This document shows positions 1 to 8,933 of a stretch of 64,000 nucleotides of DNA, piece after piece. The DNA is from Stenotrophomonas humi. GTDB lineage: Bacteria > Pseudomonadota > Gammaproteobacteria > Xanthomonadales > Xanthomonadaceae. A program made the position numbers and the translations under genes. The stretch lies in NCBI RefSeq assembly GCF_001431415.1, contig NZ_LDJI01000008.1, positions 1 to 64,000 on the forward strand, given 5' to 3'. The notes below the pieces were generated by a model. It saw only the letters and a list, made by a program, of their open reading frames with translations, did no database searches and had not been told where the DNA came from. Within the stretch, counting starts at the first letter, position 1, and each line of letters begins with the position of its first letter.

Positions 1-52
1 GCGGCGCAGACCGAGGCCTGCGCTTGCCGTTGCAGGCCTCGGTCTGCGCCGC
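1..52. repeat. Perfect inverted repeat at the window edge
   Basis: Positions 1-21 are the exact reverse complement of 32-52, separated by a 10-nt loop (22-31). The right arm encodes the expected AGLGLRR motif of the DUF692 family, while the left arm read in the same frame gives an arginine/proline-rich string that does not fit the family. The left arm may therefore be a fold-back artefact at a contig end; a genuine hairpin cannot be excluded. Confidence 0.8.
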
Positions 53-853
53 TCGCTGCTGGACGCACTGCAGTCCGCACCCGACGGCGCATTCGATTTC
101 CTCGAATGCGCCCCGGACAACTGGCTCGGCGTCGGCGGCAGACTGGGCGAAGCCCTGAGCGAACTGTCTCATCGGCATCCCCTCACCTGCCACGGCCTGT
201 CCCTCTCGCTGGGTGGCCCCACGCCGCTGGACGTGGACTTCCTGCAGCGCACGCGCCACTTCCTCGACCAGCACAGGGTCGCGCTGTACAGCGAACACCT
301 GAGCTGGTGCAGCGACGACGGTCATCTGTACGAACTGCTGCCGTTGCCGTTCACCGAAGAAACCGTGCATTACGTGGCCGCGCGCATCCGCCAGACGCAG
401 GACATCCTCGGCCGCCGCATCGCAGTGGAAAACGCCTCCTACTACGCCGTACCCGCCGCTGACATGGACGAGGCCAGCTTCATCAACGCGATACTGGACG
501 AAGCCGATTGCGACCTGCTGCTGGACGTCAACAACGTCTACGTCAACGCCATCAACCACCGCTATGACGCGCATGATTTCCTGGCAAAGCTGCCATCGGC
601 GCGCATTGCCAGTTACCACATCGCTGGCCATCACGATGAAACCGATGACCTGAAGATCGACACGCACGGCATGCCGGTCAAGGGCGACGTGTGGTCGCTG
701 TTGTCTGCTGCCCACGCACTACACGGCGTGCGCCCCACTCTGCTGGAGCGCGACTTCAACTTCCCGCCGCTGGCCGAATTGCTGGAAGAAGTAGCGCATA
801 TCCGGCAACTGCAGCAATCGATCGACCTGCCTCTGGTCGCCGCACATGACTGA
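2..853 (+). CDS. hvfB: MNIO (DUF692) family RiPP maturase, HvfB/BufB-like, 5' partial
   Basis: The reading frame is open to the window edge, so the true start is upstream or hidden by the edge repeat; at most about a dozen N-terminal residues seem to be missing. The family (MbnB, BufB, HvfB) consists of multinuclear non-haem iron oxidases that modify cysteines of ribosomally made peptides. TIM-barrel metal-ligand motifs are visible: [47 protein letters not shown] and ERDFNFPPL, giving the expected set of His, Glu, Asp and Asn ligands. It overlaps the next gene (HvfC-like) by 8 nt, which suggests translational coupling. The precursor peptide gene (HvfA/BufA type) is expected upstream, outside the window. 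The family call is firm; the HvfB rather than BufB label is inferred. Confidence 0.85.
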   Translation, partial: RRRPRPALAVAGLGLRRSLLDALQSAPDGAFDFLECAPDNWLGVGGRLGEALSELSHRHPLTCHGLSLSLGGPTPLDVDFLQRTRHFLDQHRVALYSEHLSWCSDDGHLYELLPLPFTEETVHYVAARIRQTQDILGRRIAVENASYYAVPAADMDEASFINAILDEADCDLLLDVNNVYVNAINHRYDAHDFLAKLPSARIASYHIAGHHDETDDLKIDTHGMPVKGDVWSLLSAAHALHGVRPTLLERDFNFPPLAELLEEVAHIRQLQQSIDLPLVAAHD

Positions 854-1589
854 AACCCTGCAGCAACTACAGACGCGCTTTGCCGCACACCTGCGCGACC
901 CTCAGCACAACGCCGCTCCCGGGTATATCCCGGACGCACGGATGCAGGTCTACCGCGAGCTTTACTTCAACAACATCCAGAGTCTGTTGGCCGCCAACTT
1001 CCCGGTGATCAAACGCACGCTGGGGCCGGCACGCTGGTTGGAGCGGGTGCGCACCTTCTGCCGCGATCACCGCGCGCATACGCCGTTGTTCACCGAGATC
1101 GGCCAGGAGTTCATCCACTTCCTCGACGCCGCACCAATCGATACCGATTCTCCCTGGTTGCTGGAACTGGCCCACTACGAGTGGATCGAGCTTGCCCTGC
1201 AGATCAGCGACGCGCCGTTGCCGGCGTACGACCCGGGCGGTGATCTGCTGGATGGCGTACCCGTGTGCTCGCCATGGATTCGCGCCCTGGCCTATCAGTG
1301 GCCGGTGCACCGCATCGGCCCGGAATATCAACCGACCCAAGTGCCTGCGCAACCGACGCTGCTGCTGGCCCGGCGGCAGGCCGACGGCAGCATCACCTTC
1401 TCCGAACTGTCACCGTTGCTGTACCGGCTGCTGGAACGGCTGGAGCACGAACCCGAGCTCGGCGGACGCCAGCAGCTGCAGGCGCTGGCGGCCGAAGCCG
1501 GGATTGCGGCTGATGCAGGTTTCATCGCCAACGGGGTTGCGATGCTGGAGCAGTTGAGGGCGCGGGGGTGTTTGCTGGGAACCCGCTAA
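846..1589 (+). CDS. hvfC: HvfC/BufC-type (DUF2063) RiPP maturation partner protein
   Basis: A 247-residue protein with the N-terminal DUF2063 pattern: an amphipathic helix ([14 protein letters not shown]), then [25 protein letters not shown]. This domain was once annotated as DNA-binding, but in methanobactin-like and bufferin systems the equivalent partner (MbnC/BufC) holds the precursor peptide for the MNIO enzyme. The ATG at 846 lies inside the 3' end of the maturase gene (8-nt overlap), so the two are probably made stoichiometrically. The rest of the protein has an HYEWIELAL segment and a C-terminal alpha-helical region. A role in binding a metal-associated peptide is inferred from family and context; no precursor gene is visible downstream. 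Confidence 0.82.
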   Translation: MTETLQQLQTRFAAHLRDPQHNAAPGYIPDARMQVYRELYFNNIQSLLAANFPVIKRTLGPARWLERVRTFCRDHRAHTPLFTEIGQEFIHFLDAAPIDTDSPWLLELAHYEWIELALQISDAPLPAYDPGGDLLDGVPVCSPWIRALAYQWPVHRIGPEYQPTQVPAQPTLLLARRQADGSITFSELSPLLYRLLERLEHEPELGGRQQLQALAAEAGIAADAGFIANGVAMLEQLRARGCLLGTR

Positions 1590-1730
1590 CGCCTTCCGGC
1601 GTACGGGGCGCTGGAGGCTGCCGGTTTGCCATCGTTTCGCGGCCCGTTGAAAGGGCCGCAGGGTGAGAGGGGCCGCCGCCCAACATCGCGGGCAAGGTCG
1701 CTCCTACAACCGCTCTGCTACCCTATTGCG

Positions 1731-2375
1731 ATGAACGAACACGTTGAATCACCTGCCCCGCGCCCCGCTTTCACGCCCATGGCGCAACGCTTTCGCGGCT
1801 TTTTGCCGGTGGTGGTGGACGTGGAAACCGGTGGCTTTGACTGCAACCGCCACGCGCTGCTGGAGATCGCCGCCGTGCCGGTGGAGATGGACGAGAACGG
1901 CCTGCTCTACCCCGGCCAGACCGCCAGTGCGCATGTCATCCCGGCCGAAGGCACCGAAATCGACCCCAAGTCGCTGGAAGTCACCGGCATCGTGCTGGAC
2001 CATCCGTTCCGCCTGGCCAAGCCCGAGCGCGAAGCGCTGGAACACGTGTTCGCGCCTGTGCGTGCAGCGATGAAGAAGTACAACTGCCAGCGCGCCATCC
2101 TGGTGGGCCACAACGCGCATTTCGACCTGAATTTCGTCAATGCCACGGTGAACCGCAGCGGCCACAAGCGCAATCCGTTCCATCCCTTCAGCGTGTTCGA
2201 TACCGTTACGCTGGCGGGCGTGGCTTACGGCCAGACCGTGCTCGCGCGGGCGGTGCAGGCGGCCGGCTTCCCCTGGGATGCCAGCGAGGCACACAGCGCG
2301 GTGTATGACACCGAGCAGACCGCGCGCCTGTTCTGCAAGATCGTCAACGCCTGGCCGTCCTCACCGCGGACGTGA
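1731..2375 (+). CDS. rnt: Ribonuclease T (3'-5' exoribonuclease, DEDD family)
   Basis: The product of 214 residues matches the usual length of RNase T (about 215). It trims the 3' ends of tRNA and other stable RNAs and takes part in tRNA end turnover. The DEDD exonuclease motifs are visible: VVDVETGGF (Exo I, Asp and Glu), [10 protein letters not shown] (Exo II, Asp), and [11 protein letters not shown] (Exo III, His and Asp). The long upstream open extension (from 1626) is arginine-rich and not conserved-looking, so ATG 1731 is chosen. The gene is convergent with the GGDEF gene, and the two stop codons lie only 3 nt apart, so no separate terminator fits between them. Confidence 0.95.
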   Translation: MNEHVESPAPRPAFTPMAQRFRGFLPVVVDVETGGFDCNRHALLEIAAVPVEMDENGLLYPGQTASAHVIPAEGTEIDPKSLEVTGIVLDHPFRLAKPEREALEHVFAPVRAAMKKYNCQRAILVGHNAHFDLNFVNATVNRSGHKRNPFHPFSVFDTVTLAGVAYGQTVLARAVQAAGFPWDASEAHSAVYDTEQTARLFCKIVNAWPSSPRT

Positions 2376-2378
2376 CGC

Positions 2379-3239
2379 TCACGCCACGCAGGTGCGGGCC
2401 TGCCCTGCCTGCTGGGCCTGCGCCAGTGCGCGCTTGGCACGCTGGTACAGCACTGGCGCCTGGTCGTCGCCCAACTGCACCGCACCCGCGCTGAAAGTGA
2501 CCGCGATGTCACCTTCACTGCGGCCGCCCCATTCCCGGTACTGGCCGAACAGACGCTGCAGCCGCTGACAGACCCGCTCGGCCTCGGCCAGTGCGGTGCT
2601 GGTCAACAACACTGCGAATTCCCTGTTGCCCAGGCGCGCGGCCATGTCCGATGCACGCAGGCTGCGCCGCAACAGCTCGGCCACTTCGCACAACACCAGA
2701 TCACCTACCGCCTGCGACCAGGTGTCGTTGATCTGCTCCAGGTGGTCGATGCTCATCACCACCAGGCTCAGCTGCCGCCCCTCCCGCCGTGCCGATGCCA
2801 TCTCGCGCAGCAACGCATCATCGAACGCACGCCGGTTGGGCAGGCCGCTGAGATCGTCTTCGTGCGCCAGCTGCGCGAACACGTCGGCCTGTTCGCGCAA
2901 ACGCTGTTCCAGTTCGGCCTTTTCCTGCTCGACCAGTTGCAGCTGCAGGGTGCTGTGCACGGCCTGCTGTACCTGCCGTTGCAAGGTGCGCAACCGAACA
3001 CGCTGGCGCTGCAACCGGTAGCCGCATACCGCCAAGGCAATCAGCAGTACTCCACATACCGCACCGAATACGCCGGGGGTACGCGCCACCGCAGGAATCG
3101 CGGTGGTGGGCGCCATTGTCTGGGCCACTGCCGGCACGGCAACCAGGCTGCACACGGCGAACACCCACGCCTTCGTCAAAGCCAGCCCATCAGCCACAGC
3201 CAAGCTGGTTGGCGATACCGGAATCGCAGTCGTTGCCAT
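2379..3239 (-). CDS. Membrane protein with degenerate GGDEF domain and intact I-site
   Basis: The 286-residue protein has a signal or membrane segment at about 24-42, a second hydrophobic segment at about 57-74, a coiled coil at about 80-120 rich in Gln, Glu and Leu, then a GGDEF fold from about 125. The metal-binding Asp (MSIDHLEQIND, residue 165) is present. The signature loop reads GNREF (204-208) instead of GG(D/E)EF, losing the second glycine and the acidic third position, so diguanylate cyclase activity is unlikely. The inhibitory c-di-GMP site motif RASD (195-198) lies five residues before the loop, as in functional I-sites. A c-di-GMP receptor role is inferred. It could also be a decaying cyclase. 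Confidence 0.85.
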   Translation of the reverse strand: MATTAIPVSPTSLAVADGLALTKAWVFAVCSLVAVPAVAQTMAPTTAIPAVARTPGVFGAVCGVLLIALAVCGYRLQRQRVRLRTLQRQVQQAVHSTLQLQLVEQEKAELEQRLREQADVFAQLAHEDDLSGLPNRRAFDDALLREMASARREGRQLSLVVMSIDHLEQINDTWSQAVGDLVLCEVAELLRRSLRASDMAARLGNREFAVLLTSTALAEAERVCQRLQRLFGQYREWGGRSEGDIAVTFSAGAVQLGDDQAPVLYQRAKRALAQAQQAGQARTCVA

Positions 3240-3292
3240 CGTTCAGACCCCCCTGAAGTGGGCCGATACTAGCAAAGGTTTTCCCGCGTGTT

Positions 3293-4708
3293 TCAGGCAA
3301 CCCGATCGCGCTGTCCGGGCGCCCATTGCGGACTCTCCCAGCGCACCACCGCTTCCAGTCCGCCGTCGGGGTGATTGCGCAGCACCAGCGTGGCACCGTC
3401 CTTCTCCGCCAGCGCGCGGGCGATGGTCAGGCCCAGTCCGGCGCCGCCGGTTTCGCGTGAACGTGAGGTCTCCAGCCGCAGGAACGGCGTGAACACCGCC
3501 TCGAGCTCGTCGGGCGCCAGGCCGGGGCCGCCATCGCGGATACGTACCTCGACGGCATCGCCATGACGCTCGGCCCTTACCCGTGCGCTGCGGCCGTACT
3601 TCACGGCATTGTCGACCAGGTTGGAGAACAGGCGACGCATGGCCAAAGGCCGCAGCATCACCACCGCGCCGCTGCCGTGTTCCAGCACCGCGTCATGGCC
3701 GGACTCCACCGCATCCTCGACCACGCTCTCCAGCAGTGAATCCAGATCCAGTGCGGCCCGTTGCTCGGCGCTCTCGGCACTGCGGGCCAGCTCCAGGCCT
3801 TCGCGGATCAACGCCTGCATCGCCGCCAGGTCACCCACCAGACGTTCGCGCAGCGACTCGTCGGCGACGTTTTCCAGGCGCAACCGCAGCCGTGTGAGCG
3901 GCGTCTGCAGATCGTGGGTAATAGCCGCAAGCATCTGCGTGCGTTCACCCAGGTGCCGTTGCAGGCGCTGCTGCATGGCATTGAAGGCCTGCGCGGCCCG
4001 TTGCACTTCCAGCGGACCCGTGACCGGTAACGGCTCGCGCTGCAGGTCCTGCCCCAGCTGGGTGGCATGGGTGGCCAAGCGCTGCAGCGGCGAGCTGGCG
4101 ATACGTGCAACCACATAGGCCAGCACGCCGATCGCCAGCACCAGCAGCGACAGGAACCACGGGTCGAACGCCGAGGCCGTCCGCCGCATCATCGCCGGGT
4201 ATTCCAGCGCCAGTCGCAACGGCGTGCCGTCGCTCAGGTTCAACTCCACCAGCCGGCAACGCGGCGGGGTGAAAGAGGGATCGCGCTCGCGCACATGGCG
4301 TGTGCGCGGGCCCGGCTCGCGTGGCGGCAGGAACTCCGGCAACGGCGGCAGGCAGGCACGGAAGCTGCTCGCGCGTACCCGTGCATTGGCCACCGCGCCG
4401 TCGCGCGCGGCCAGCACCTCCATCAAGGCCTCGTCGTTGTCGCCGACGCGGAACTCACCTTTGACCTCACGCACACTCGGTCCGCCCACGGCCAGCAGGC
4501 GCGTGCGCAGTTCCGGATTGCCGTCGATCAGGTTGACGAACCCCTGCAGCCGATCGGCGATACGCGCCAGGTTCTGACGCTCGAATTCCTGCTGCCGGCG
4601 CGATTCGGCAAGCAAGGTTGCGCCCACCGCCGCCACCATCATGCCGAGCAGCAGAATGACGAACAGCCGCCCCGCCATCGACGACAGGAACCGGCGCAGC
4701 CGCTTCAT
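3293..4708 (-). CDS. macS: Sensor histidine kinase paired with the macABC locus (MacS-like)
   Basis: A 471-residue inner-membrane histidine kinase. TM1 is near residues 12-33, followed by a periplasmic domain of about 140 residues, TM2 near 178-200 and HAMP. The dimerisation helix carries the phospho-acceptor His265 in ITHDLQTPLTRL. The ATPase domain shows SNLVDNAVKYG (N box), IRDGGPGLAPDE (G1) and GGAGLGLTIARAL (G2). Its ATG overlaps the stop of the response regulator gene by 4 nt (ATGA). The pair lies divergently upstream of macABC, the same arrangement as the published macRS/macABC of S. maltophilia, so it probably senses envelope or antimicrobial stress; the ligand is unknown. Confidence 0.88.
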   Translation of the reverse strand: MKRLRRFLSSMAGRLFVILLLGMMVAAVGATLLAESRRQQEFERQNLARIADRLQGFVNLIDGNPELRTRLLAVGGPSVREVKGEFRVGDNDEALMEVLAARDGAVANARVRASSFRACLPPLPEFLPPREPGPRTRHVRERDPSFTPPRCRLVELNLSDGTPLRLALEYPAMMRRTASAFDPWFLSLLVLAIGVLAYVVARIASSPLQRLATHATQLGQDLQREPLPVTGPLEVQRAAQAFNAMQQRLQRHLGERTQMLAAITHDLQTPLTRLRLRLENVADESLRERLVGDLAAMQALIREGLELARSAESAEQRAALDLDSLLESVVEDAVESGHDAVLEHGSGAVVMLRPLAMRRLFSNLVDNAVKYGRSARVRAERHGDAVEVRIRDGGPGLAPDELEAVFTPFLRLETSRSRETGGAGLGLTIARALAEKDGATLVLRNHPDGGLEAVVRWESPQWAPGQRDRVA

Positions 4709-5415
4709 TCCAGCGTCACCGCACTGGCGAATACGTAGCCCTCGTTGCGCACGGTCCTGATCGGGCTGTTGCTGCTGTCCGCATCGCTGAGCTTCTGGCG
4801 CAGCCGGCTGACCTGCAGGTCGATCGCGCGATCCTGCGCCTCGTAGCTGCGGCCGCTGCTCAACGCCACCAGCTGTTCACGCGACAGCACCTTGTTGGCG
4901 TGCGCCACGAACACCCGCAGCAGCCGGAACTCGGCACCGGAAAGCATCACCACGCGTCCGGCCGGGTCGACCAGATGACGATGTTCCAGATCGAACACCC
5001 AGTTGGAGAACGCCGCACGACGCATCGCCAGCGGCTCCAGGTTGGCCGGCAACGCTTCGGTCCGGCGCAGCACGTTGCGGATGCGCGCCAGCAGCTCGCG
5101 CGGTTCGAACGGCTTGGCCAGGTAATCGTCGGCGCCCATTTCCAGACCAAGCACGCGGTCAATGGGCTCGCTGCGCGCGGTGAGCATGATCACCGGCGTA
5201 CTGGAACGCGCGCGGATATCGCGGCACAGCGACAACCCGTCCTCGCGTGGCAGGTTGAGGTCGAGCACGATCAGATCGATATGCTCGCGCGCCAGTACCT
5301 GCCGCATCTGGCTGCCGTCAGCGGCGGTGCTCACGATGTAGCCGGCCCGGCCCAGCTGTTCGGCCAGCAGGCTGCGGATGTCGCTGTCGTCGTCTACCAC
5401 CAGCAGGCGGTGCAT
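4705..5415 (-). CDS. macR: OmpR-family response regulator (MacR-like)
   Basis: A response regulator of 236 residues. The receiver domain has the acidic pocket VVDDD (8-10), phospho-acceptor Asp52 in IVLDLNLPRED, the switch Thr in MLTARSE and the Lys in LAKPFEPRELLAR. The C-terminal winged helix contains LSGAEFRLLRVFVAH, the recognition helix region DRAIDLQVSRLRQKL and IRTVRNEGYVFA. In-frame ATGs exist at 5433 and further upstream. The one at 5415 is preferred because GGAAG stands about 8 nt before it and the product then starts right at beta-strand 1. It probably activates or tunes macABC and itself from the intergenic region. Confidence 0.9.
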   Translation of the reverse strand: MHRLLVVDDDSDIRSLLAEQLGRAGYIVSTAADGSQMRQVLAREHIDLIVLDLNLPREDGLSLCRDIRARSSTPVIMLTARSEPIDRVLGLEMGADDYLAKPFEPRELLARIRNVLRRTEALPANLEPLAMRRAAFSNWVFDLEHRHLVDPAGRVVMLSGAEFRLLRVFVAHANKVLSREQLVALSSGRSYEAQDRAIDLQVSRLRQKLSDADSSNSPIRTVRNEGYVFASAVTLE

Positions 5416-5477
5416 GGTCTTTGCTTCCGTCATGGTGCAATGATCCATGCTAGCGGATGAACATGTGTGATCGCGCA

Positions 5478-5524
5478 TGTATCACCGTGTATCGAACCAC
5501 GGGCAGGACACATGGCGATACACG
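5478..5524. promoter_or_regulatory. Candidate MacR binding region between macR and macA
   Basis: TGTATC occurs at 5478-5483 and again at 5488-5493, exactly 10 bp apart, which is the direct-repeat spacing OmpR-type dimers use. A third copy lies inverted at 5517-5522 (GATACA), and the longer arms CGTGTATCG (5486-5494) and CGATACACG (5516-5524) are perfect inverted repeats. The region separates the two divergent units. Binding is inferred from position and spacing only. Confidence 0.4.
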
Positions 5525-5637
5525 CCGCCGCAGGCCTGACACAAAGCGACACACCTCGAGCATTGAGCCGCCCTCCACGGCTGTCCACACTGGCATCGAC
5601 GCCGCGGCCCGCGGCCCGCCATGAGTGCCTGACCATC

Positions 5638-6984
5638 GTGAAGCTGCTGCCCTCCTCCCGTCGCAATCGCCTCCTGCTTGCCATCGCCATCGTCGTGCTG
5701 ATCGCCGGAGGTACGGCCTGGGCCATGCGGACACCGGCGGTGCCTTCGATGGCCACCTCACCGGTCACGCGTGGTGATCTGGAACAGACCGTCGATGCCA
5801 CCGGGGTGATCGATGCCTACAAACTGGTCAGCGTGGGTGCGCAGGCATCGGGCCAGATCAAGGTGCTCAAGGTGCAGCTGGGCGACGTGGTCAAGCAGGG
5901 CGACCTGATTGCCGAGATCGATTCGGTCACCCAGGAGAACGGCCTCAAGAACGCACAGGCCGCGCTGGAGAACATCCGTGCCCAGCGTGCGGTGCAGACC
6001 GCCACGCTGAAGGAGTCGGAACTGGCCTTCGTCCGCCAGAAGGAGATGCTGGCCGCCGAAGCCACCTCGCGCTCGGAGTACGAATCGGCCGAAGCCAATC
6101 TGGCCAGCACCCGCGCGCAGATCCGCGCCCTGGATGCACAGATCCGCCAGCGTGAGACCGAACTGGGGACTGCCCAGGCCAACCTTGGCTACACCCGCAT
6201 CACCGCACCCATCGACGGCACCGTGGTGGCGGTGGTGGCCGAGGAAGGCCGCACCGTGAACGCCAATCAATCCGCGCCGACCATCGTCAAGCTGGCGCGG
6301 CTGGATCTGGTCACGGTGAATGCTGAAATCTCCGAGGCCGACGTGGTCAAGGTCAAGCCGGGGATGCCGGTGTACTTCACCATCCTCGGCAATCCCGATC
6401 ACCGCTACGAAGCCAAACTGCGCACGGTGAATCCGGCACCGGCCTCGATCAGCACCGACACCACCAGCTCCAGCAGCTCCTCTTCGTCCAGTTCCAGCAC
6501 GGCGGTGTACTACAACGCGCTGTTCGATGTCGAAAACCCGGACGGTACGCTGCGCATCGACATGACCGCCCAGGTTTCAGTGATGCTGGCCCAGGCCAGG
6601 AATGCGCTGCTGATTCCGACCGTCGCGCTCGGGCCCAAGGTGCCTGAAGGCGGCGCCCCCCGCGCAGGCGCAGGCAATGCCGGTGGCGAACCGCGTGCTG
6701 CGCGCAGCAGGCAGGACGGGCAGCGCCAGCAGCGCCGTCAACCCGATGCCGCGGCACTGGCCGCCAGCAGCAGCTACATGGTGCGCGTGGTCGGCAAGGA
6801 CGGGCAGCCCGAGCCGCGGCGCATCAAGATTGGCCTGAACAACGGCTCCAACGTGGAAGTGCTGGAAGGTCTGAGCGAAGGCGAGCAGGTGGTGGTCGGC
6901 GAAGCAAGCGCGGCCGACAAGGCCAATGCACGCGGCAACCAGCGCAGTCCGATGGCACCGATGATGGGTGGGCCGCGTCGATGA
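5638..6984 (+). CDS. macA: Periplasmic adaptor of a MacAB-type tripartite efflux system
   Basis: The product is a 448-residue membrane-fusion protein. An N-terminal membrane anchor at about 10-30 is followed by the lipoyl half-motifs ([24 protein letters not shown] and, later, [14 protein letters not shown]) around a long coiled-coil hairpin ([14 protein letters not shown] to QRETELG), then beta-barrel and membrane-proximal domains. A GTG at 5638 is chosen as start because it directly precedes a normal anchor; the longer frame from 5467 crosses the promoter region. An 11-serine run (residues 277-287) interrupts the beta-barrel region before [24 protein letters not shown], which is unusual for MacA. 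The gene overlaps macB by 4 nt. Confidence 0.92.
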   Translation: MKLLPSSRRNRLLLAIAIVVLIAGGTAWAMRTPAVPSMATSPVTRGDLEQTVDATGVIDAYKLVSVGAQASGQIKVLKVQLGDVVKQGDLIAEIDSVTQENGLKNAQAALENIRAQRAVQTATLKESELAFVRQKEMLAAEATSRSEYESAEANLASTRAQIRALDAQIRQRETELGTAQANLGYTRITAPIDGTVVAVVAEEGRTVNANQSAPTIVKLARLDLVTVNAEISEADVVKVKPGMPVYFTILGNPDHRYEAKLRTVNPAPASISTDTTSSSSSSSSSSSTAVYYNALFDVENPDGTLRIDMTAQVSVMLAQARNALLIPTVALGPKVPEGGAPRAGAGNAGGEPRAARSRQDGQRQQRRQPDAAALAASSSYMVRVVGKDGQPEPRRIKIGLNNGSNVEVLEGLSEGEQVVVGEASAADKANARGNQRSPMAPMMGGPRR

Positions 6985-8933
6985 GCCAACCGCTGCTGCA
7001 ACTGCGCGAACTACGTCGCGAGTTCCCGGCCGGCGAAGAAACCATCGCCGTGCTGAAGGACGTCAATCTCGACATCCATGCGGGCGAAATGGTGGCCATC
7101 GTCGGACAGTCCGGCTCGGGCAAGTCAACCCTGATGAACATCCTTGGCTGCCTGGACCGCCCCACCATTGGTTCCTACCAAGTGGCCGGCCGCGAAACCG
7201 GGCGCATGGCGCCGGACGACCTGGCCGAGCTGCGCCGCGAACATTTCGGTTTCATCTTCCAGCGCTACCATCTGCTCGGTGATCTGGATGCGCGTGGCAA
7301 CGTGGAAGTGCCGGCCATCTATGCCGGCACACCGTCCGACGCGCGCCGCAGCCGCGCCGAAGCACTGCTGGCGCGGTTGGGCCTGTCCGACCGCATGGGC
7401 CACAAGCCCGGCCAGTTGTCCGGTGGCCAGCAGCAGCGCGTGTCGATCGCACGTGCGCTGATGAACGGTGGCGAGGTGATCCTCGCTGACGAGCCCACCG
7501 GCGCACTGGACAGTGCTTCCGGTGAGGAGGTGATGAAGATCCTCGGCGAGCTGCATGGCGAAGGCCATACCATCATCATCGTTACCCACGACATGCACGT
7601 GGCCGAACACGCGCAACGCATCATCGAAATTCACGATGGCGAGATCATCGCCGATCGCCGCAATGACAAAGTGCCGCCGCTGACCAAGCAGCAGCGCCCT
7701 GCTCCCCCGAAGATCGGCGGCAGCGCATTCCAGGCAGCGCGCGACCGCTTTTTCGAAGCCTTCCGCATGGCGTTGCTGGCAATGAACGCCCATCGCCTGC
7801 GCACCTTCCTGACCATGCTCGGCATCATCATCGGCATTGCCTCGGTGGTGTCGGTGGTGGCCATGGGCAACGGCTCGCAGCAGGAGATCCTGAAGAATAT
7901 TTCCTCACTCGGCACCAACACCATCGACGTGTATCCGGGTCGCGGTTTTGGTGACATGCGCTCGGGCCGCGTGCAGACGCTCAAGGGCAGCGATGCCGAC
8001 GCGCTTGCCACGCAAAGCTATATCGACAGCGCCACGCCCAGCGTGTCCAGCTCGGTCACCGCACGCGTGGGCAACAAGGCGGCATCCGCGCAGGTCAGCG
8101 GCATCGGTGAGCAGTACTTCCGGGTCAAGGGCATGACGCTGGTATCGGGCCGCTACTTCGACGAAAGCGAGGTCAGGGGTCTGGCACAGGTGGTGGTGAT
8201 CGACGAGAACACCCGCAGCCAGCTGTTCGGCAGCGATGACCCGCTCGGCCAGGTGGTGTTGCTGGGCAACGTGCCGGCGCGGGTCATCGGCGTCGCCAAG
8301 CGCCAGTCGATGGGCTTTGGCGGCAGCACCAACCTCAGCGTCTGGGCGCCGTATACCACGGTGATGTCGCGCATGCTCGGGCAGAGCTACATCAACGGCA
8401 TCACCGTTCGGGTCAGGGACGACACGCCCATGGACGCGGCGCAATCGGCCATCACCAAACTGTTGACGCTGCGTCACGGCACCGAGGATTTCTTCCTCAG
8501 CAACACCGCGGAAATCCGCGAGACCATCGAGTCCACCACCAAGACCATGACCTTGCTGATCGGCGCGATCGCCGCGATCGCTCTGGTGGTCGGCGGCATC
8601 GGCGTGATGAACATCATGCTGGTGTCGGTGACCGAACGTACCCGCGAGATCGGCGTGCGCATGGCCGTGGGGGCGCGGCAAAGCGACATCCGCCAGCAGT
8701 TCCTGATCGAAGCGGTGCTTGTGTGCCTGCTCGGCGGCATCCTCGGCATCGTGCTGGCGTTGTCCATCGGCTGGGCGTTCAAGACCTTCGGCGCCAGTTT
8801 CACCCTGCTGTTCTCCACCGGCTCGATTGTCGCCGCCTTCGCCTGCTCGACCTTGATCGGCGTGGCGTTCGGTTTCCTGCCGGCCCGCAATGCCGCCCAG
8901 CTCGACCCCGTGGAGGCGTTGGCCCGCGAATGA
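6981..8933 (+). CDS. macB: MacB-type ABC transporter, ATPase fused to permease
   Basis: The product is a 650-residue half-transporter. The N-terminal nucleotide-binding domain has Walker [10 protein letters not shown], the signature [15 protein letters not shown], Walker [13 protein letters not shown] and the H-loop IIIVTHD. The permease part has TM1 near residue 265 ([18 protein letters not shown]), a large periplasmic domain, and three C-terminal TMs including the FtsX-family segment [22 protein letters not shown]. MacB is mechanotransmissive: ATP hydrolysis in the cytoplasm drives export of periplasmic substrates (macrolides, peptides, porphyrin-like compounds in other species) through MacA and an outer-membrane channel. 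Both ends overlap neighbours by 4 nt (ATGA), so macA-macB-channel is one coupled operon. Confidence 0.95.
   Translation: MSQPLLQLRELRREFPAGEETIAVLKDVNLDIHAGEMVAIVGQSGSGKSTLMNILGCLDRPTIGSYQVAGRETGRMAPDDLAELRREHFGFIFQRYHLLGDLDARGNVEVPAIYAGTPSDARRSRAEALLARLGLSDRMGHKPGQLSGGQQQRVSIARALMNGGEVILADEPTGALDSASGEEVMKILGELHGEGHTIIIVTHDMHVAEHAQRIIEIHDGEIIADRRNDKVPPLTKQQRPAPPKIGGSAFQAARDRFFEAFRMALLAMNAHRLRTFLTMLGIIIGIASVVSVVAMGNGSQQEILKNISSLGTNTIDVYPGRGFGDMRSGRVQTLKGSDADALATQSYIDSATPSVSSSVTARVGNKAASAQVSGIGEQYFRVKGMTLVSGRYFDESEVRGLAQVVVIDENTRSQLFGSDDPLGQVVLLGNVPARVIGVAKRQSMGFGGSTNLSVWAPYTTVMSRMLGQSYINGITVRVRDDTPMDAAQSAITKLLTLRHGTEDFFLSNTAEIRETIESTTKTMTLLIGAIAAIALVVGGIGVMNIMLVSVTERTREIGVRMAVGARQSDIRQQFLIEAVLVCLLGGILGIVLALSIGWAFKTFGASFTLLFSTGSIVAAFACSTLIGVAFGFLPARNAAQLDPVEALARE

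Noticed and set aside
5467..5637. N-terminal extension of MacA upstream of GTG 5638
   Set aside because: It spans the divergent promoter region, is poorly protein-like, and would bury the membrane anchor 60 residues inside.
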